DNA from: Candidatus Saccharimonadota bacterium
GTDB taxonomy: Bacteria > Patescibacteriota > Saccharimonadia > Saccharimonadales > Saccharimonadaceae
Assembly: GCA_017406985.1 (NCBI GenBank)
Contig: JAFQXL010000004.1
Location: 433,708 to 497,707, forward strand
DNA: 64,000 nt
Direction: 5' to 3'
Part shown: positions 33,789-42,713 of the stretch, in pieces
Layout: each line of letters starts with the position of its first letter
Numbering within the stretch: position 1 is the first letter of the stretch
Notes under the pieces: model-generated
Seen by the model: only the letters and a program-made list of their open reading frames with translations
Databases searched by the model: none
Told to the model about the DNA's origin: nothing
Made by a program: the position numbers and the translations under genes

Positions 33789-34946
33789 ATGAAAAGCGAG
33801 GAAGATAAAAGCTCGAGAGAGCTAATTGAACTTGATGGGATTTGTCGTAGCTATGGATATGGCGACGCTGAATCTTTTGCGCTAAAAAATTTCTCCCTAA
33901 CAGTTAAGCGGGGGGAGTTTATTATGATTATGGGACCGTCGGGATGCGGAAAGACGACGCTTTTAAACGTTTTAGGGCTACTTGATAAGCCGACGGCAGG
34001 AAGCTATTTCTTAAATGGACAGAAGGTAAGCGGATTTTCGAGCCGTAAAAAAGCAAAATTGCGCGCGAAGAATATTGGATTTATCTTCCAAGATTTTAAT
34101 TTAATTCCGAATTTATCAGTAATCGAGAACGTCGCTTTGCCTTTAGTTTATTCGGGAGCGACGAAGACACACCGCTTAATTCAAGCTTCGGATACTCTTT
34201 CGAGATTCCATCTTCAAGAGAGGGAATACTTCTTCCCCTCTCAACTTTCGGGCGGACAGAAACAGAGAGTTGCGATCGCGAGGTCTTTAGTTTCGAAACC
34301 GGAAATTATTCTCGCGGATGAGCCGACCGGAAACCTTGATTCGAGAAGTTCACATATCGTGATGGAAGAGCTTAGAAAGATACATTCTGAAGGAAATACG
34401 ATTATCATGGTAACGCATAACCCGAATTTAACGACTTATGCGACGCGCGTGATTCACATGTTAGACGGCGGAATCGACGAAGATATTAAGACCGTTTCGG
34501 ACGAAGATTTACCGATTCCGATTCATGATAGATTCGAGAGAGACGAAGAAGATGAGAATGAGCCGGAACAATTTATCTTTAGAGGAGTTCAGCTTGAAGC
34601 GGATACGGAGAAATTCGAAGAAAGAAAGAACTTAATTTTAACGAGAGATAAAAATCCGGAAGAACTTGGACAGGTTCTAAATAAGAACGGGAAAGTTGAG
34701 AAAAAAGAAGAAGTTAAAGAGGAAGAAGAAAAGAAAGAACCGCTAGTTCCGGTCGAGGAGAAGCCGGAGATGCGTCCGGTAGAGACTTTAACTCCAGAGC
34801 CGCCAAAAAAGAAAGTGTTGAAGAAGAAGGCGGTAAAGAAGAAAAACGCGATGCCGGTAGTCGGGTTACATTCAAGCGGAGACCCGTCGGTAAGATTAAA
34901 AGAGAAGCCGACGATTGAAGAGCTAGTGAAGAAGGAGGAAAAATAA
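33789..34946 (+). CDS. MacB/LolD-type ABC ATPase with a long charged tail
   Basis: The first ~235 residues are a standard ATPase: MIMGPSGCGKTTLLNVLG, QLSGGQKQRVAIARSLV, IILADEPTGNLDSR and the switch IIMVTHNPN. The remaining ~150 residues are an unusual tail, first mixed, then strongly Lys/Glu/Pro-rich (VKEEEEKKEPLVPVEEKPE, PKKKVLKKKAVKKKNAMP). It works with the permease encoded next; the stop and ATG overlap by one base (TAATG). The tail is not part of known LolD/MacB ATPases and may bind membrane lipids or another protein. Confidence 0.85.
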   Translation: MKSEEDKSSRELIELDGICRSYGYGDAESFALKNFSLTVKRGEFIMIMGPSGCGKTTLLNVLGLLDKPTAGSYFLNGQKVSGFSSRKKAKLRAKNIGFIFQDFNLIPNLSVIENVALPLVYSGATKTHRLIQASDTLSRFHLQEREYFFPSQLSGGQKQRVAIARSLVSKPEIILADEPTGNLDSRSSHIVMEELRKIHSEGNTIIMVTHNPNLTTYATRVIHMLDGGIDEDIKTVSDEDLPIPIHDRFERDEEDENEPEQFIFRGVQLEADTEKFEERKNLILTRDKNPEELGQVLNKNGKVEKKEEVKEEEEKKEPLVPVEEKPEMRPVETLTPEPPKKKVLKKKAVKKKNAMPVVGLHSSGDPSVRLKEKPTIEELVKKEEK

Positions 34947-36193
34947 TGGGGTTATTACTTCGAACACATCTAGGGCTAGCGAGAATTTCCTTAAAAGAGA
35001 GAAAAGGACGAACCTTTTTAACTTGTCTTGGAATTGCGATTGGGGTTGCGAGTATTATTTTGATTTTAAGCTTAATGGGAAGTGTAAACAACTTAATTAA
35101 GACGCAAGTCGAAGCGATCGGCGGAAACTTAATCGTTGTTCGTCCGAATGATAGTAAAGACGAAGTAACAGATATTTTAAGCGAGCTAACTTCGACAAAT
35201 CATTTTAATAAGTCGAATTTAACTCTTTCGGACGTAACGACGATTAGCGCGCTTAATCTAGAAAAAAATGTTGAGGCGGAATATCCGGTAATGGCGGTAG
35301 CGCCGCTCGCGATTTCGACGAATACACTAGTCGGCGAAAAGACAGTCGAAGCGGGAAATGTTTTAGGAACAACCGAAGAGCTACAAGATTTAATCGGATT
35401 GACACTTAAGTCGGGAACATTCTTAAAAAATGGAACGTTTAAGTCGGCGGTAATCGGAAAAGATTTATCTCTGAAACTATTTGGGACGAGCGAGCCGGTC
35501 GGAAAGACTTTTACGCTTCTTGGAGAGAGATTTATCGTCGTCGGGATTTTATCGGAGTCTAATTCCCCGATTAACTTTAATAACGTAAACTTCGACGATA
35601 CGGTTTTAGTAAACGTTAATCAGCTAAAAAATCTCGACACGGCTTTACAAATTCAACAAATTAATATTAAAGTTGCGAATGAAGAAAAGACGGCGGAGAC
35701 GGCGAAGAAAATCGAAGAACAGCTCTCGATTTCAAAAAACGGCGAAAAGAATTTTAAAGTCGCCTATGGGGATGAGATTACACATCCGGCCGGCTCGCTC
35801 TTTGATATTGTTTCAGGGATGCTAACGCTTGTCGCGAGTATTTCTTTGATTGTCGGGGGGATCGGAGTAATGAATATCATGTTAGTTTCGGTCGCGGAGA
35901 GGACGCATGAAATCGGAGTTAGAAAAGCGGTCGGAGCGTCGAACATGAATATCTTCTTGCAGTTCTTATTCGAGAGTTTAATTCTCTGTATGATCGGCGG
36001 GGTTCTAGGATTAGCGCTCGGATATGCGGTTTCGTTCTTAATCTCGATAATTACGCCGTTTAAACCGTTTATTAGCGTAGAAATCGTTATGTCGGCGCTC
36101 TATATTTCGGTAGTAGTCGGAACATTGTTCGGGCTTTATCCGGCAGTAAAGGCTTCGCGCCGTAATCCGATTGATTCTCTTAAAGCGAACTAA
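34946..36193 (+). CDS. MacB/FtsX-type ABC permease
   Basis: This 415-residue protein has a first helix within GRTFLTCLGIAIGVASIILI and a periplasmic MacB_PCD domain (about 55-280). Three C-terminal helices follow with AERTHEIGVRKAVGASNMNIF and the ending RRNPIDSLKAN. It pairs with the ATPase encoded just upstream. The family uses ATP hydrolysis to move a periplasmic domain and push substrates across or off the membrane. No outer-membrane partner is expected in a single-membrane cell. Confidence 0.88.
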   Translation: MGLLLRTHLGLARISLKERKGRTFLTCLGIAIGVASIILILSLMGSVNNLIKTQVEAIGGNLIVVRPNDSKDEVTDILSELTSTNHFNKSNLTLSDVTTISALNLEKNVEAEYPVMAVAPLAISTNTLVGEKTVEAGNVLGTTEELQDLIGLTLKSGTFLKNGTFKSAVIGKDLSLKLFGTSEPVGKTFTLLGERFIVVGILSESNSPINFNNVNFDDTVLVNVNQLKNLDTALQIQQINIKVANEEKTAETAKKIEEQLSISKNGEKNFKVAYGDEITHPAGSLFDIVSGMLTLVASISLIVGGIGVMNIMLVSVAERTHEIGVRKAVGASNMNIFLQFLFESLILCMIGGVLGLALGYAVSFLISIITPFKPFISVEIVMSALYISVVVGTLFGLYPAVKASRRNPIDSLKAN

Positions 36194-36213
36194 TTTGATT
36201 TATCGCTATAATA

Positions 36214-36222
36214 TGGTATAAT
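36214..36222 (+). promoter_or_regulatory. Extended -10 promoter of tsaD, leaderless
   Basis: TGGTATAAT ends six bases before the ATG at 36229. No Shine-Dalgarno sequence is present. Confidence 0.6.
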
Positions 36223-36228
36223 AAACTT

Positions 36229-37263
36229 ATGCTAATTTTAGGGATTGAAACTTCTTGTGACGAGACGGCGGCGGCAATAGTTGAAGACGGCGTTAAAGTT
36301 TTGTCGAACGTGGTTGTTTCGCAGATTGATATTTTTGCGGAATATGGAGGGGTGATTCCGGAAGTTGCGGCGAGAAACCATCTTGAAGTAATGATGCCGG
36401 TAGTTAATAAAGCATTAAGTGATGCGAAGAAAACTTGGGACGAGATAGACGCGATTGCGGTAACGCATACGCCTGGACTTTTAGGATCGCTTTTAATCGG
36501 GACTTTAACGGCGAGAACCTTAGCGATTTTACATAAGAAACCGCTTTATGCGGTTCACCATTTAAAGTCTCATATTTATGCGAACTGGCTAGAAAAAGAA
36601 GAGATGCCGGAGTTCCCGCTTCTTTCGCTTGTAGTTTCCGGAGGACATACACAGATTTTAAGAATGGATGCGCACGAGTCTTTCGAAATTATCGGGACGA
36701 CGAGGGACGACGCGGTCGGGGAGTGTTTCGATAAAGTTGCGAAAATTTTAGGTCTTCCCTATCCTGGCGGGCCGGCAATCTCGAAAGCCGGTAAAACTGG
36801 CGATAAAAACCGTTATAAATTACCGAAGCCGAATGTTGAAGGACTTGATTTTAGCTTTTCAGGGTTAAAGACGGCGGTTCTTCGCTCGGTTCAGAGCGAA
36901 CTAGGACTTCCGATTTCACATCCGTCTTATGACTTAAAAAATCATTTAGATTCTAGACAGATAGCGGATTTTTCGGCGTCGTTCGAGAAGACGGCGGTCG
37001 ATTATCTTTTAGAGAAATTAGAAAAAGCTTACTTTCTTTACCCTAATACAAAATCATTTGTGTTTGCGGGCGGAGTCTCGGCAAACGAACTTTTAAGACT
37101 TTCGGCGAAAGAAAGATTTAAAAACGTTTTCTTCCCGGAGATAAAATATTCTGGAGATAACGGCGCGATGGTTGCCGCGGCGGCATATTTTGAAATAAAA
37201 AACGGAGTAGAGCCAACAAATCCGTATAAGTTAAATATTATTCCCCGCTCGGAGATTCGGTAG
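36229..37263 (+). CDS. tsaD: tRNA threonylcarbamoyladenosine transferase TsaD
   Basis: The 344-residue protein has the ASKHA/Kae1 motifs: LGIETSCDETAAAIVEDG at the start, VIPEVAARNHLEVMMPVV, VTHTPGLLGSLLIG, AVHHLKSHIYANW (metal-binding histidines), SLVVSGGHTQIL, PYPGGPAIS and FAGGVSANELLR. It transfers the threonylcarbamoyl group to A37 of ANN-decoding tRNAs together with TsaB and TsaE, which are not in this window. Its last 26 bases overlap the end of the convergent membrane-protein gene. Confidence 0.96.
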   Translation: MLILGIETSCDETAAAIVEDGVKVLSNVVVSQIDIFAEYGGVIPEVAARNHLEVMMPVVNKALSDAKKTWDEIDAIAVTHTPGLLGSLLIGTLTARTLAILHKKPLYAVHHLKSHIYANWLEKEEMPEFPLLSLVVSGGHTQILRMDAHESFEIIGTTRDDAVGECFDKVAKILGLPYPGGPAISKAGKTGDKNRYKLPKPNVEGLDFSFSGLKTAVLRSVQSELGLPISHPSYDLKNHLDSRQIADFSASFEKTAVDYLLEKLEKAYFLYPNTKSFVFAGGVSANELLRLSAKERFKNVFFPEIKYSGDNGAMVAAAAYFEIKNGVEPTNPYKLNIIPRSEIR

Positions 37264-38773
37264 CTTCGACAGCCGGTTCGGATGTCTCGGTATTACTTGC
37301 GGAATAGAGATAAATTCGGTCGGAGTTTTGGGACTTTGAATTTGTAATAATTCGGTCGAGATTATAGTTTTCAAAGGCGGAAGTTTCGCCTTCTTCAAGA
37401 TTTTCTTCGATTTGTCCGAGAGTCGCGAGTTTTTTCTCGGTTTTTTCCGGAAGACGGTTAACGATTTTGATGTCTTTATGGTTAATTAAAGCGGTATCGG
37501 CGAGAATTTTATAGAAGTTATATTCGCTTTCGTTTAAAACGACGAGAGTCGAGCCGTCTTCGACGTGATTGCGGATTAGGCTTAAATCGTTTGTAAACTG
37601 GTTTGCGACGGCAGGATTATAGCGATAACCGAAGATAAAATGAGAAATATCGCTTGTAATCATAACGCCGAGGAAAATCGCAATCGGGACGATTCCGAAG
37701 ACACGGGCGTAAGGGTTTTCTGGGAAAAGACCATACCATTTATTTAAGATATAGCGGAAGCCATGAGCGATTAAAATTGCGAGCGGGAGGATAAGGAGAA
37801 TTGCGCAACTAGGATTAAAACCGGAGATAATGATAGTAAAGACGATTAGATAAGTCGCGATAGAATTTCTAGAGGCAAAGAAACCATGATAGGTAGAGAT
37901 TAGACCGGTAATCGCGAGGGCGAGCGACGCAAGACCGATAAGAGGAGCAAGGAAAGTACTTTCAACCATACCGCTCCACTTAAAGAACGGGATAAAGGCT
38001 TCTTTAATATTTTCGAGATAATTACTCCAAGAAAAGTCGTTCATAAAGAGGAGGCCAGTAATCGTTGCTTGTCCGCGGAGAGCGTTCATAACAATTAAAG
38101 TAACGCCGCCGAGAACGAGGAGCGTAACGAGAAAAAGCGGGATTTTCGGGAGATGGGTAATCGTAAAGCGAAGATGCGGATGAGCAAAAGCATAGAAAAC
38201 GATAAAGATTGCGAGATAAATCATATATGGAGTAAAGAGACTAAGGAGCAAGACGATTGCGAAGATAAAACAGTAGAAAGGTTTCGGCTTATTTACTCCT
38301 TGAATTTTCGAGCCAAGCCAGAAAAGAAGAGTCGGCCAAAAGACGGTCATAATTAAAGGAGTCCCAGAGCCGGCGATATAAAGAAAGCTCGACGAAAGGA
38401 CGGCGAGAACACTCGCCATAATCGCGACGTTATTTTTAAACCAGCGGTTTAAGAGGAGGATAAAGAGAAAGCCAAGTAGACCGCCGATAATAATACTCGG
38501 GAGTTTAATTCCGTAAGGGGTAAGGCCGAGTAGAATAATACTGACTTTCTGAAGAACATGATAAGGAAGGTCAATAATATTCCCTGAAAGGATTGTATCT
38601 TTATTTAAGTTTCGACTTATTACGACGGATTCCATTTCGTCGGCCGAGAGACCGTTCGGGGTAATGGTCGGGAGCCAAACGAGCATAATTGCGAAAAGGA
38701 CTCCAAGCAAAAGATAGCCGATTCCGAATCGGTGGCGATACAGAAACATTTTAGATATAGTATGTTTTTTCAT
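37238..38773 (-). CDS. GT-C-like membrane glycosyltransferase (PMT/ArnT family)
   Basis: The 511-residue protein has about ten to twelve membrane segments. An early outer loop TPNGLSADEMESVVISRNL carries the acidic pair (DE) typical of family 39/GT-C enzymes that take sugars from polyprenyl-phosphate donors. A C-terminal outer domain (about 390-511) ends in a Glu/Ser-rich tail. It would glycosylate surface proteins or polymers; a GT2 enzyme that could make its donor lies at 5.8-6.7 kb. The assignment rests on topology and the acidic motif. The gene end overlaps tsaD tail-to-tail. Confidence 0.6.
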   Translation of the reverse strand: MKKHTISKMFLYRHRFGIGYLLLGVLFAIMLVWLPTITPNGLSADEMESVVISRNLNKDTILSGNIIDLPYHVLQKVSIILLGLTPYGIKLPSIIIGGLLGFLFILLLNRWFKNNVAIMASVLAVLSSSFLYIAGSGTPLIMTVFWPTLLFWLGSKIQGVNKPKPFYCFIFAIVLLLSLFTPYMIYLAIFIVFYAFAHPHLRFTITHLPKIPLFLVTLLVLGGVTLIVMNALRGQATITGLLFMNDFSWSNYLENIKEAFIPFFKWSGMVESTFLAPLIGLASLALAITGLISTYHGFFASRNSIATYLIVFTIIISGFNPSCAILLILPLAILIAHGFRYILNKWYGLFPENPYARVFGIVPIAIFLGVMITSDISHFIFGYRYNPAVANQFTNDLSLIRNHVEDGSTLVVLNESEYNFYKILADTALINHKDIKIVNRLPEKTEKKLATLGQIEENLEEGETSAFENYNLDRIITNSKSQNSDRIYLYSASNTETSEPAVEATESPSGE

Positions 38774-38823
38774 AACTTCCCACTCTAGGTTAGATTTATT
38801 ATATCACGAATAGAACAAAATAT

Positions 38824-40176
38824 CTAATCGTCGGAAGAGTGTTCTTCGTCAATAGATAAGAATTGATCATGTTTTTCATCGAAAAAGAATTTAATACGAC
38901 CGATTGGACCATGACGGTGTTTAACGATATTTAACTCGGTTATATTAGTTTTTTCATAGCCCTCTTCTTGATGATAGTAATCTGGACGATGTAGGAACAT
39001 GACAAGATCGGCGTCCTGTTCGATTGAGCCGGATTCACGGAGATCAGAAAGGACTGGGCGCGGATCGTCTCGACCGGTAACTTGACGGTTAAGCTGAGCG
39101 AGAGCGAGGACCGGGATTTCAAGTTCGCGAGCGAGAGTTTTTAAGCCGCGGGAAATTTCTGTAACTTCTTGAGTTCTTTGTCCACGATAGCGGTCGGTTC
39201 CTTCAATAAGAGTTAAATAGTCGATAATAACGATACCGATGTCGTGGTCGTGCATGGCGCGACGAGCCTTATTTCTAATTTCGAGGATGTTCATGCCGCT
39301 TGTATCATCAATATAAATCGGGACCTCACTCATTACTCCGAGGGCATCGCCAATTTTTGAAAAATCTTCATCTGAGATATTTCCGGTTCGGATATTCCAA
39401 GAATCGACGCCGGAAATTGGAGAAATCATACGGTCGATAATCTCATTTTTGGCCATCTCGAGCGAGAAGAAGAGGACACCTTTTTTGTTAATGTCGGCGA
39501 TATTATAAGCGAGATTCTGAGCCAAGGTAGTCTTACCCATTGCCGGACGAGCGCCGAGGATAATTAAGTCGCCTTTTTGGAAACCAGCGGTTTTTTTATC
39601 GATGTCCGGAAAACCAGTTTTAAGTCCGCGGAGCGCGCCTTTATTTTTATGGAGATTTTCCATACGCTCGAAAGCATCGACGAGAAGTTCGCTCATAGGA
39701 GTATAATCGCTTTTAATAGTTTTATCGGAGACTTCAAAGAGGTCCTTTTCGGCGGCGCCGAGCAGTTCCCCGACTTCTTTACTGCCGTCATAAGCACCTT
39801 CGACAATCGAGCTTCCAGCTCTAATTAAACGACGGCGCACAGAGGCTTTTTCGATAAGGTCGGCATAAGACTTAACGTGGGAAGCGGTCGGGACGGCGTT
39901 AGTCAAGTCGGCAAGATAAGGAGAGCCGCCAACTTCTTTTAAAACTTTCTGGTTTCTAAGTTCGGAAGTAATAGTTAAAAGGTCAATCGGCTGGCCATGT
40001 TCATAGAGCGAGACCATAGCGCGATAGACGGTAGCGTGTTTTTTATCATAAAAATCTTTATCGGAAAGTTTTTCAAGAATTTCTGGAAAAGCGGTATCGT
40101 CGATTAAGATTGCGCCGAGGAGCGACCTTTCGGCTTCTGTATCCTGTGGGGTAATTCGTCCTTCTTTTTCTGCCAT
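38824..40176 (-). CDS. dnaB: Replicative DNA helicase DnaB
   Basis: The 450-residue protein has the DnaB N-terminal domain (ITPQDTEAERSLLGAILID) and the RecA-like domain: TGFPDIDKKTAGFQKGDLII, Walker A LGARPAMGKTTLAQNLA near residue 205, SLEMAKNEI, Walker B VIIDYLTLIEG, and ALAQLNRQV...LSDLRESGSIEQDAD. It unwinds DNA at the fork as a hexamer. No intein or insertion is seen. The ATG overlaps the dnaX stop by one base, so the helicase and clamp-loader genes form one unit. Confidence 0.96.
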   Translation of the reverse strand: MAEKEGRITPQDTEAERSLLGAILIDDTAFPEILEKLSDKDFYDKKHATVYRAMVSLYEHGQPIDLLTITSELRNQKVLKEVGGSPYLADLTNAVPTASHVKSYADLIEKASVRRRLIRAGSSIVEGAYDGSKEVGELLGAAEKDLFEVSDKTIKSDYTPMSELLVDAFERMENLHKNKGALRGLKTGFPDIDKKTAGFQKGDLIILGARPAMGKTTLAQNLAYNIADINKKGVLFFSLEMAKNEIIDRMISPISGVDSWNIRTGNISDEDFSKIGDALGVMSEVPIYIDDTSGMNILEIRNKARRAMHDHDIGIVIIDYLTLIEGTDRYRGQRTQEVTEISRGLKTLARELEIPVLALAQLNRQVTGRDDPRPVLSDLRESGSIEQDADLVMFLHRPDYYHQEEGYEKTNITELNIVKHRHGPIGRIKFFFDEKHDQFLSIDEEHSSDD

Positions 40177-41687
40177 TAAAACACCTCCTGCCCACTCGCT
40201 TCTTTAACTTCTCCTCCCATTATATCAGATAATTTGTCAATTTGTTTCTGTTCTTTCTGACTTAGAGTTTTAGTCTCTTTGGTCGGGAAGACAGCGTCGT
40301 CCGGAACTTTTTCTTCAGAAACATCGATAACCATAACTTGATAACCCGGAGCGGTCTCGCGCAGGACGCTTAAGTTCCCGCGACTTTTCAATATATTAAC
40401 ATAGGTTTTCGATTTTGGATAAATAGAGATATTATTTCCGTCGATTTTAAAGCGAGATTCTTCGACGGTTGCGCCGAGCATACCGTTTATATCTTTAATT
40501 TCGTTAACGTAGGCTTTAAGATCGATTTTTCCGGCTTGGATTACGGAGTCGGTTAAAGCGGCGACTTCCGGCTCTTTTTCAACAGGAGCGGCTTCGAGAC
40601 GTTCCTTTTCCGCCTTCTTGGATTTTTCGATTCTCGCAAGAAGAGCAGCTTTTTTAGAACTGGTTTCTTCGTCGGAGAGGACGCGACGAGGATAAACGTT
40701 AGGTTTTGAGGTGGACGGATTTGGAGTTGGCGAGGCGACTACTTGAGCAGTCGGAACTTTTTCGCTATCTAGAAAAGCAACGAGAAGCTTTGCTTCGGCG
40801 AAAGGATATTGAACATTAAAGAGATTAGAGATAAGATTTAAAGTCTTTCCGGTCGGTTTTTCGATAATTTTTTCGATAATTTCGCTAGACAAAGTTTCGG
40901 CGGAAGTTCCGGAATTTAAGAGGTCTTTTAAAGCGTCCGTAACAGAGATTCCCTGTTCGAAGTTATCTAAAATTTGACGAATTTTTAATTCGTTCGGTAA
41001 ACCGAGAGCTTCTTCGATGTCTTTTTCGGTAATCTCTTCTCCTTTAGATTTAAGATTTGAGATTTGGTCGAGGAGAGAGATTGAGTCGCGGAAGCTACCA
41101 CCGCCGCGAGAGACGATAATATCTAGAGCTTCTTTTTTAATTTTAATTCCCTCTTTTTCGGCAACAGTTTTTAAGTGTTTAAACATTGTGTCGCCGTCGG
41201 CGAGTTTAAAATTAAAAATCTGAGCTCTTGAAGTAATTGTAATCGGAACTTTTTCGAGGTTAGTCGTCGCGAGGAGGAAGATAACGTGTTCCGGCGGTTC
41301 TTCGAGAATTTTTAAAAGAGCGTTAAAGGCGGATTTAGAGAGCATGTGAAACTCGTCGATAATATAGATTTTATATTTCCCTTCGCTCGGAGCAATCATA
41401 GCTTTTTCGCGGAGGTCGCGGATATTATCGACACCAGTATTACTTGCGCCATCTATTTCAATAATGTCGACATAAGAGTCTTCTAATTCATATTCAAATC
41501 CGTTAATTTCGTGAGCAAAAATCCTCGCGACACTAGTCTTTCCGCAACCGCGCGGACCGGTAAAAATATAAGCATGAGAAAAGTTACCGGAACTAATCGC
41601 CTCCTTTAGAGGCTTCGTAACGGAATCTTGTCCAACGACCGTTTCAAGAGAAATCGGTCGGTATTTTCGATATAACGCCTTTCCCAT
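40176..41687 (-). CDS. dnaX: DNA polymerase III gamma/tau subunit
   Basis: The 503-residue protein opens with ALYRKYRPISLETVVGQDSV, then Walker A FTGPRGCGKTSVARIFA near residue 45, DIIEIDGASNTGVDNIRDL, Walker B YIIDEFHMLSKSAFNALLK and LATTNLEKVPITI. It is the ATPase of the clamp loader that places DnaN on DNA. The four zinc-binding cysteines that normally follow Walker A are missing: the stretch AHEINGFEYELEDSYVD has none. The C-terminal part (about 320-503) is charged and weakly conserved. A TAAAAT box lies nine bases before the ATG. Confidence 0.95.
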   Translation of the reverse strand: MGKALYRKYRPISLETVVGQDSVTKPLKEAISSGNFSHAYIFTGPRGCGKTSVARIFAHEINGFEYELEDSYVDIIEIDGASNTGVDNIRDLREKAMIAPSEGKYKIYIIDEFHMLSKSAFNALLKILEEPPEHVIFLLATTNLEKVPITITSRAQIFNFKLADGDTMFKHLKTVAEKEGIKIKKEALDIIVSRGGGSFRDSISLLDQISNLKSKGEEITEKDIEEALGLPNELKIRQILDNFEQGISVTDALKDLLNSGTSAETLSSEIIEKIIEKPTGKTLNLISNLFNVQYPFAEAKLLVAFLDSEKVPTAQVVASPTPNPSTSKPNVYPRRVLSDEETSSKKAALLARIEKSKKAEKERLEAAPVEKEPEVAALTDSVIQAGKIDLKAYVNEIKDINGMLGATVEESRFKIDGNNISIYPKSKTYVNILKSRGNLSVLRETAPGYQVMVIDVSEEKVPDDAVFPTKETKTLSQKEQKQIDKLSDIMGGEVKEASGQEVF

Positions 41688-41696
41688 ATTACTTCT

Positions 41697-41705
41697 ATTT
41701 TATCA
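41697..41705 (-). promoter_or_regulatory. Extended -10 promoter of dnaX-dnaB, leaderless
   Basis: Minus-strand TGATAAAAT has its TAAAAT at 41697-41702, nine bases before the dnaX ATG at 41687. It is divergent from the rnhB promoter within 45 bases. Confidence 0.5.
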
Positions 41706-41714
41706 TAAAATCTC

Positions 41715-41723
41715 TGTTATAAT
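41715..41723 (+). promoter_or_regulatory. Extended -10 promoter of the RNase HII-YraN gene, leaderless
   Basis: TGTTATAAT ends seven bases before the ATG at 41731. No Shine-Dalgarno sequence is present. Confidence 0.6.
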
Positions 41724-41730
41724 TGAATCT

Positions 41731-42657
41731 ATGGAGAGAGTTATTTTAGGGATCGATGAAGTTGGGCGAGGACCGTATGCGGGGCCGCTTGTAATCGGGG
41801 CTTGTATCTTGCCGACTGATCGAGAAAATAACCCTTGGATTTCTGAATTAAACGATAGTAAAAAGCTAACTAGAATAAAACGTGAAGAGCTTTATAAAAT
41901 CATTAAAGAAAAAGCAGTTTCGGCGACAGGTTGGGTTTCTGCTTCTGAACTAGACGAAATCGGAATTTCTGAGGCGCTTCGGCTTGCGACGAGGCGAGCG
42001 GTTGAAAAAATCCGAAAGACAAAAACGCCGTTTTCGGAAATTATAATCGACGGGATTTCGAATTTTCTCTCTAATACTTCTCTTTCGAAATATGTAACGA
42101 CAATGAAGAAAGCGGACTTTTATGTTAAAGAAGTTTCGGCGGCTTCGATTGTGGCGAAAGTTGAAAGAGATAATTATATGATTAAATTAGCCGAAAAATA
42201 TCCGGGGTATGGGTTTGAAAAACACGTTGGATATGGGACGAGACAACACCAAGCGGCGATGGAGAAGCTAGGGTTAACGCCGGAACACCGCTGTTCTTTT
42301 GCGCCGGTAAGAAAATTAAAGAATACGACTAAAATCGGAAATAAGGCAGAAGGAATTGTCGCGGATTTTTTAGAAAAATCTGGACACGAGATTTTAGCGA
42401 GAAATTATAAAACAAAATTATTTGAAGTTGATATTATTTCTGAAAAGGACGGGGTAGTTTATTTTACGGAAGTAAAACATCGGAGAAACTCTGACTATGG
42501 TTCCCCGAAAATGTTTGTTGATGAAAAGAAGATAGAAAAAATGAAGCTCGGGGCAGAGTGTTTAATGAAAAATAAAAACAAGAGTTTTAGATTAGCGGTA
42601 GGGTGTACTTTAGGAGAGGATTTTAGATTTTTAGAATGGTTCCCGCTTGACTTTTAA
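41731..42657 (+). CDS. rnhB: Fusion of ribonuclease HII and a YraN/UPF0102-family nuclease domain
   Basis: Residues 1 to ~195 are RNase HII: VILGIDEVGRGPYAGPLVIG with the catalytic Asp-Glu, LNDSKKLTRIKREEL, EIIIDGISN, ASIVAKVERDNYM and YGTRQHQAAMEKLGLTPEHR. Residues ~200-305 match YraN: GNKAEGIVADFLEKSGHEIL, FEVDIISEKDGVVYFTEVKHR, the D...ExK pattern of restriction-like nucleases. RNase HII removes ribonucleotides from DNA; YraN is poorly known. The two genes are often neighbours elsewhere, and here they form one frame without a stop. Confidence 0.9.
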   Translation: MERVILGIDEVGRGPYAGPLVIGACILPTDRENNPWISELNDSKKLTRIKREELYKIIKEKAVSATGWVSASELDEIGISEALRLATRRAVEKIRKTKTPFSEIIIDGISNFLSNTSLSKYVTTMKKADFYVKEVSAASIVAKVERDNYMIKLAEKYPGYGFEKHVGYGTRQHQAAMEKLGLTPEHRCSFAPVRKLKNTTKIGNKAEGIVADFLEKSGHEILARNYKTKLFEVDIISEKDGVVYFTEVKHRRNSDYGSPKMFVDEKKIEKMKLGAECLMKNKNKSFRLAVGCTLGEDFRFLEWFPLDF

Positions 42658-42713
42658 GTTTTCTTTAAGTTTCGTGCGAGATAATTAAAGAAGATAAAAA
42701 AAGAAAGGTATTT

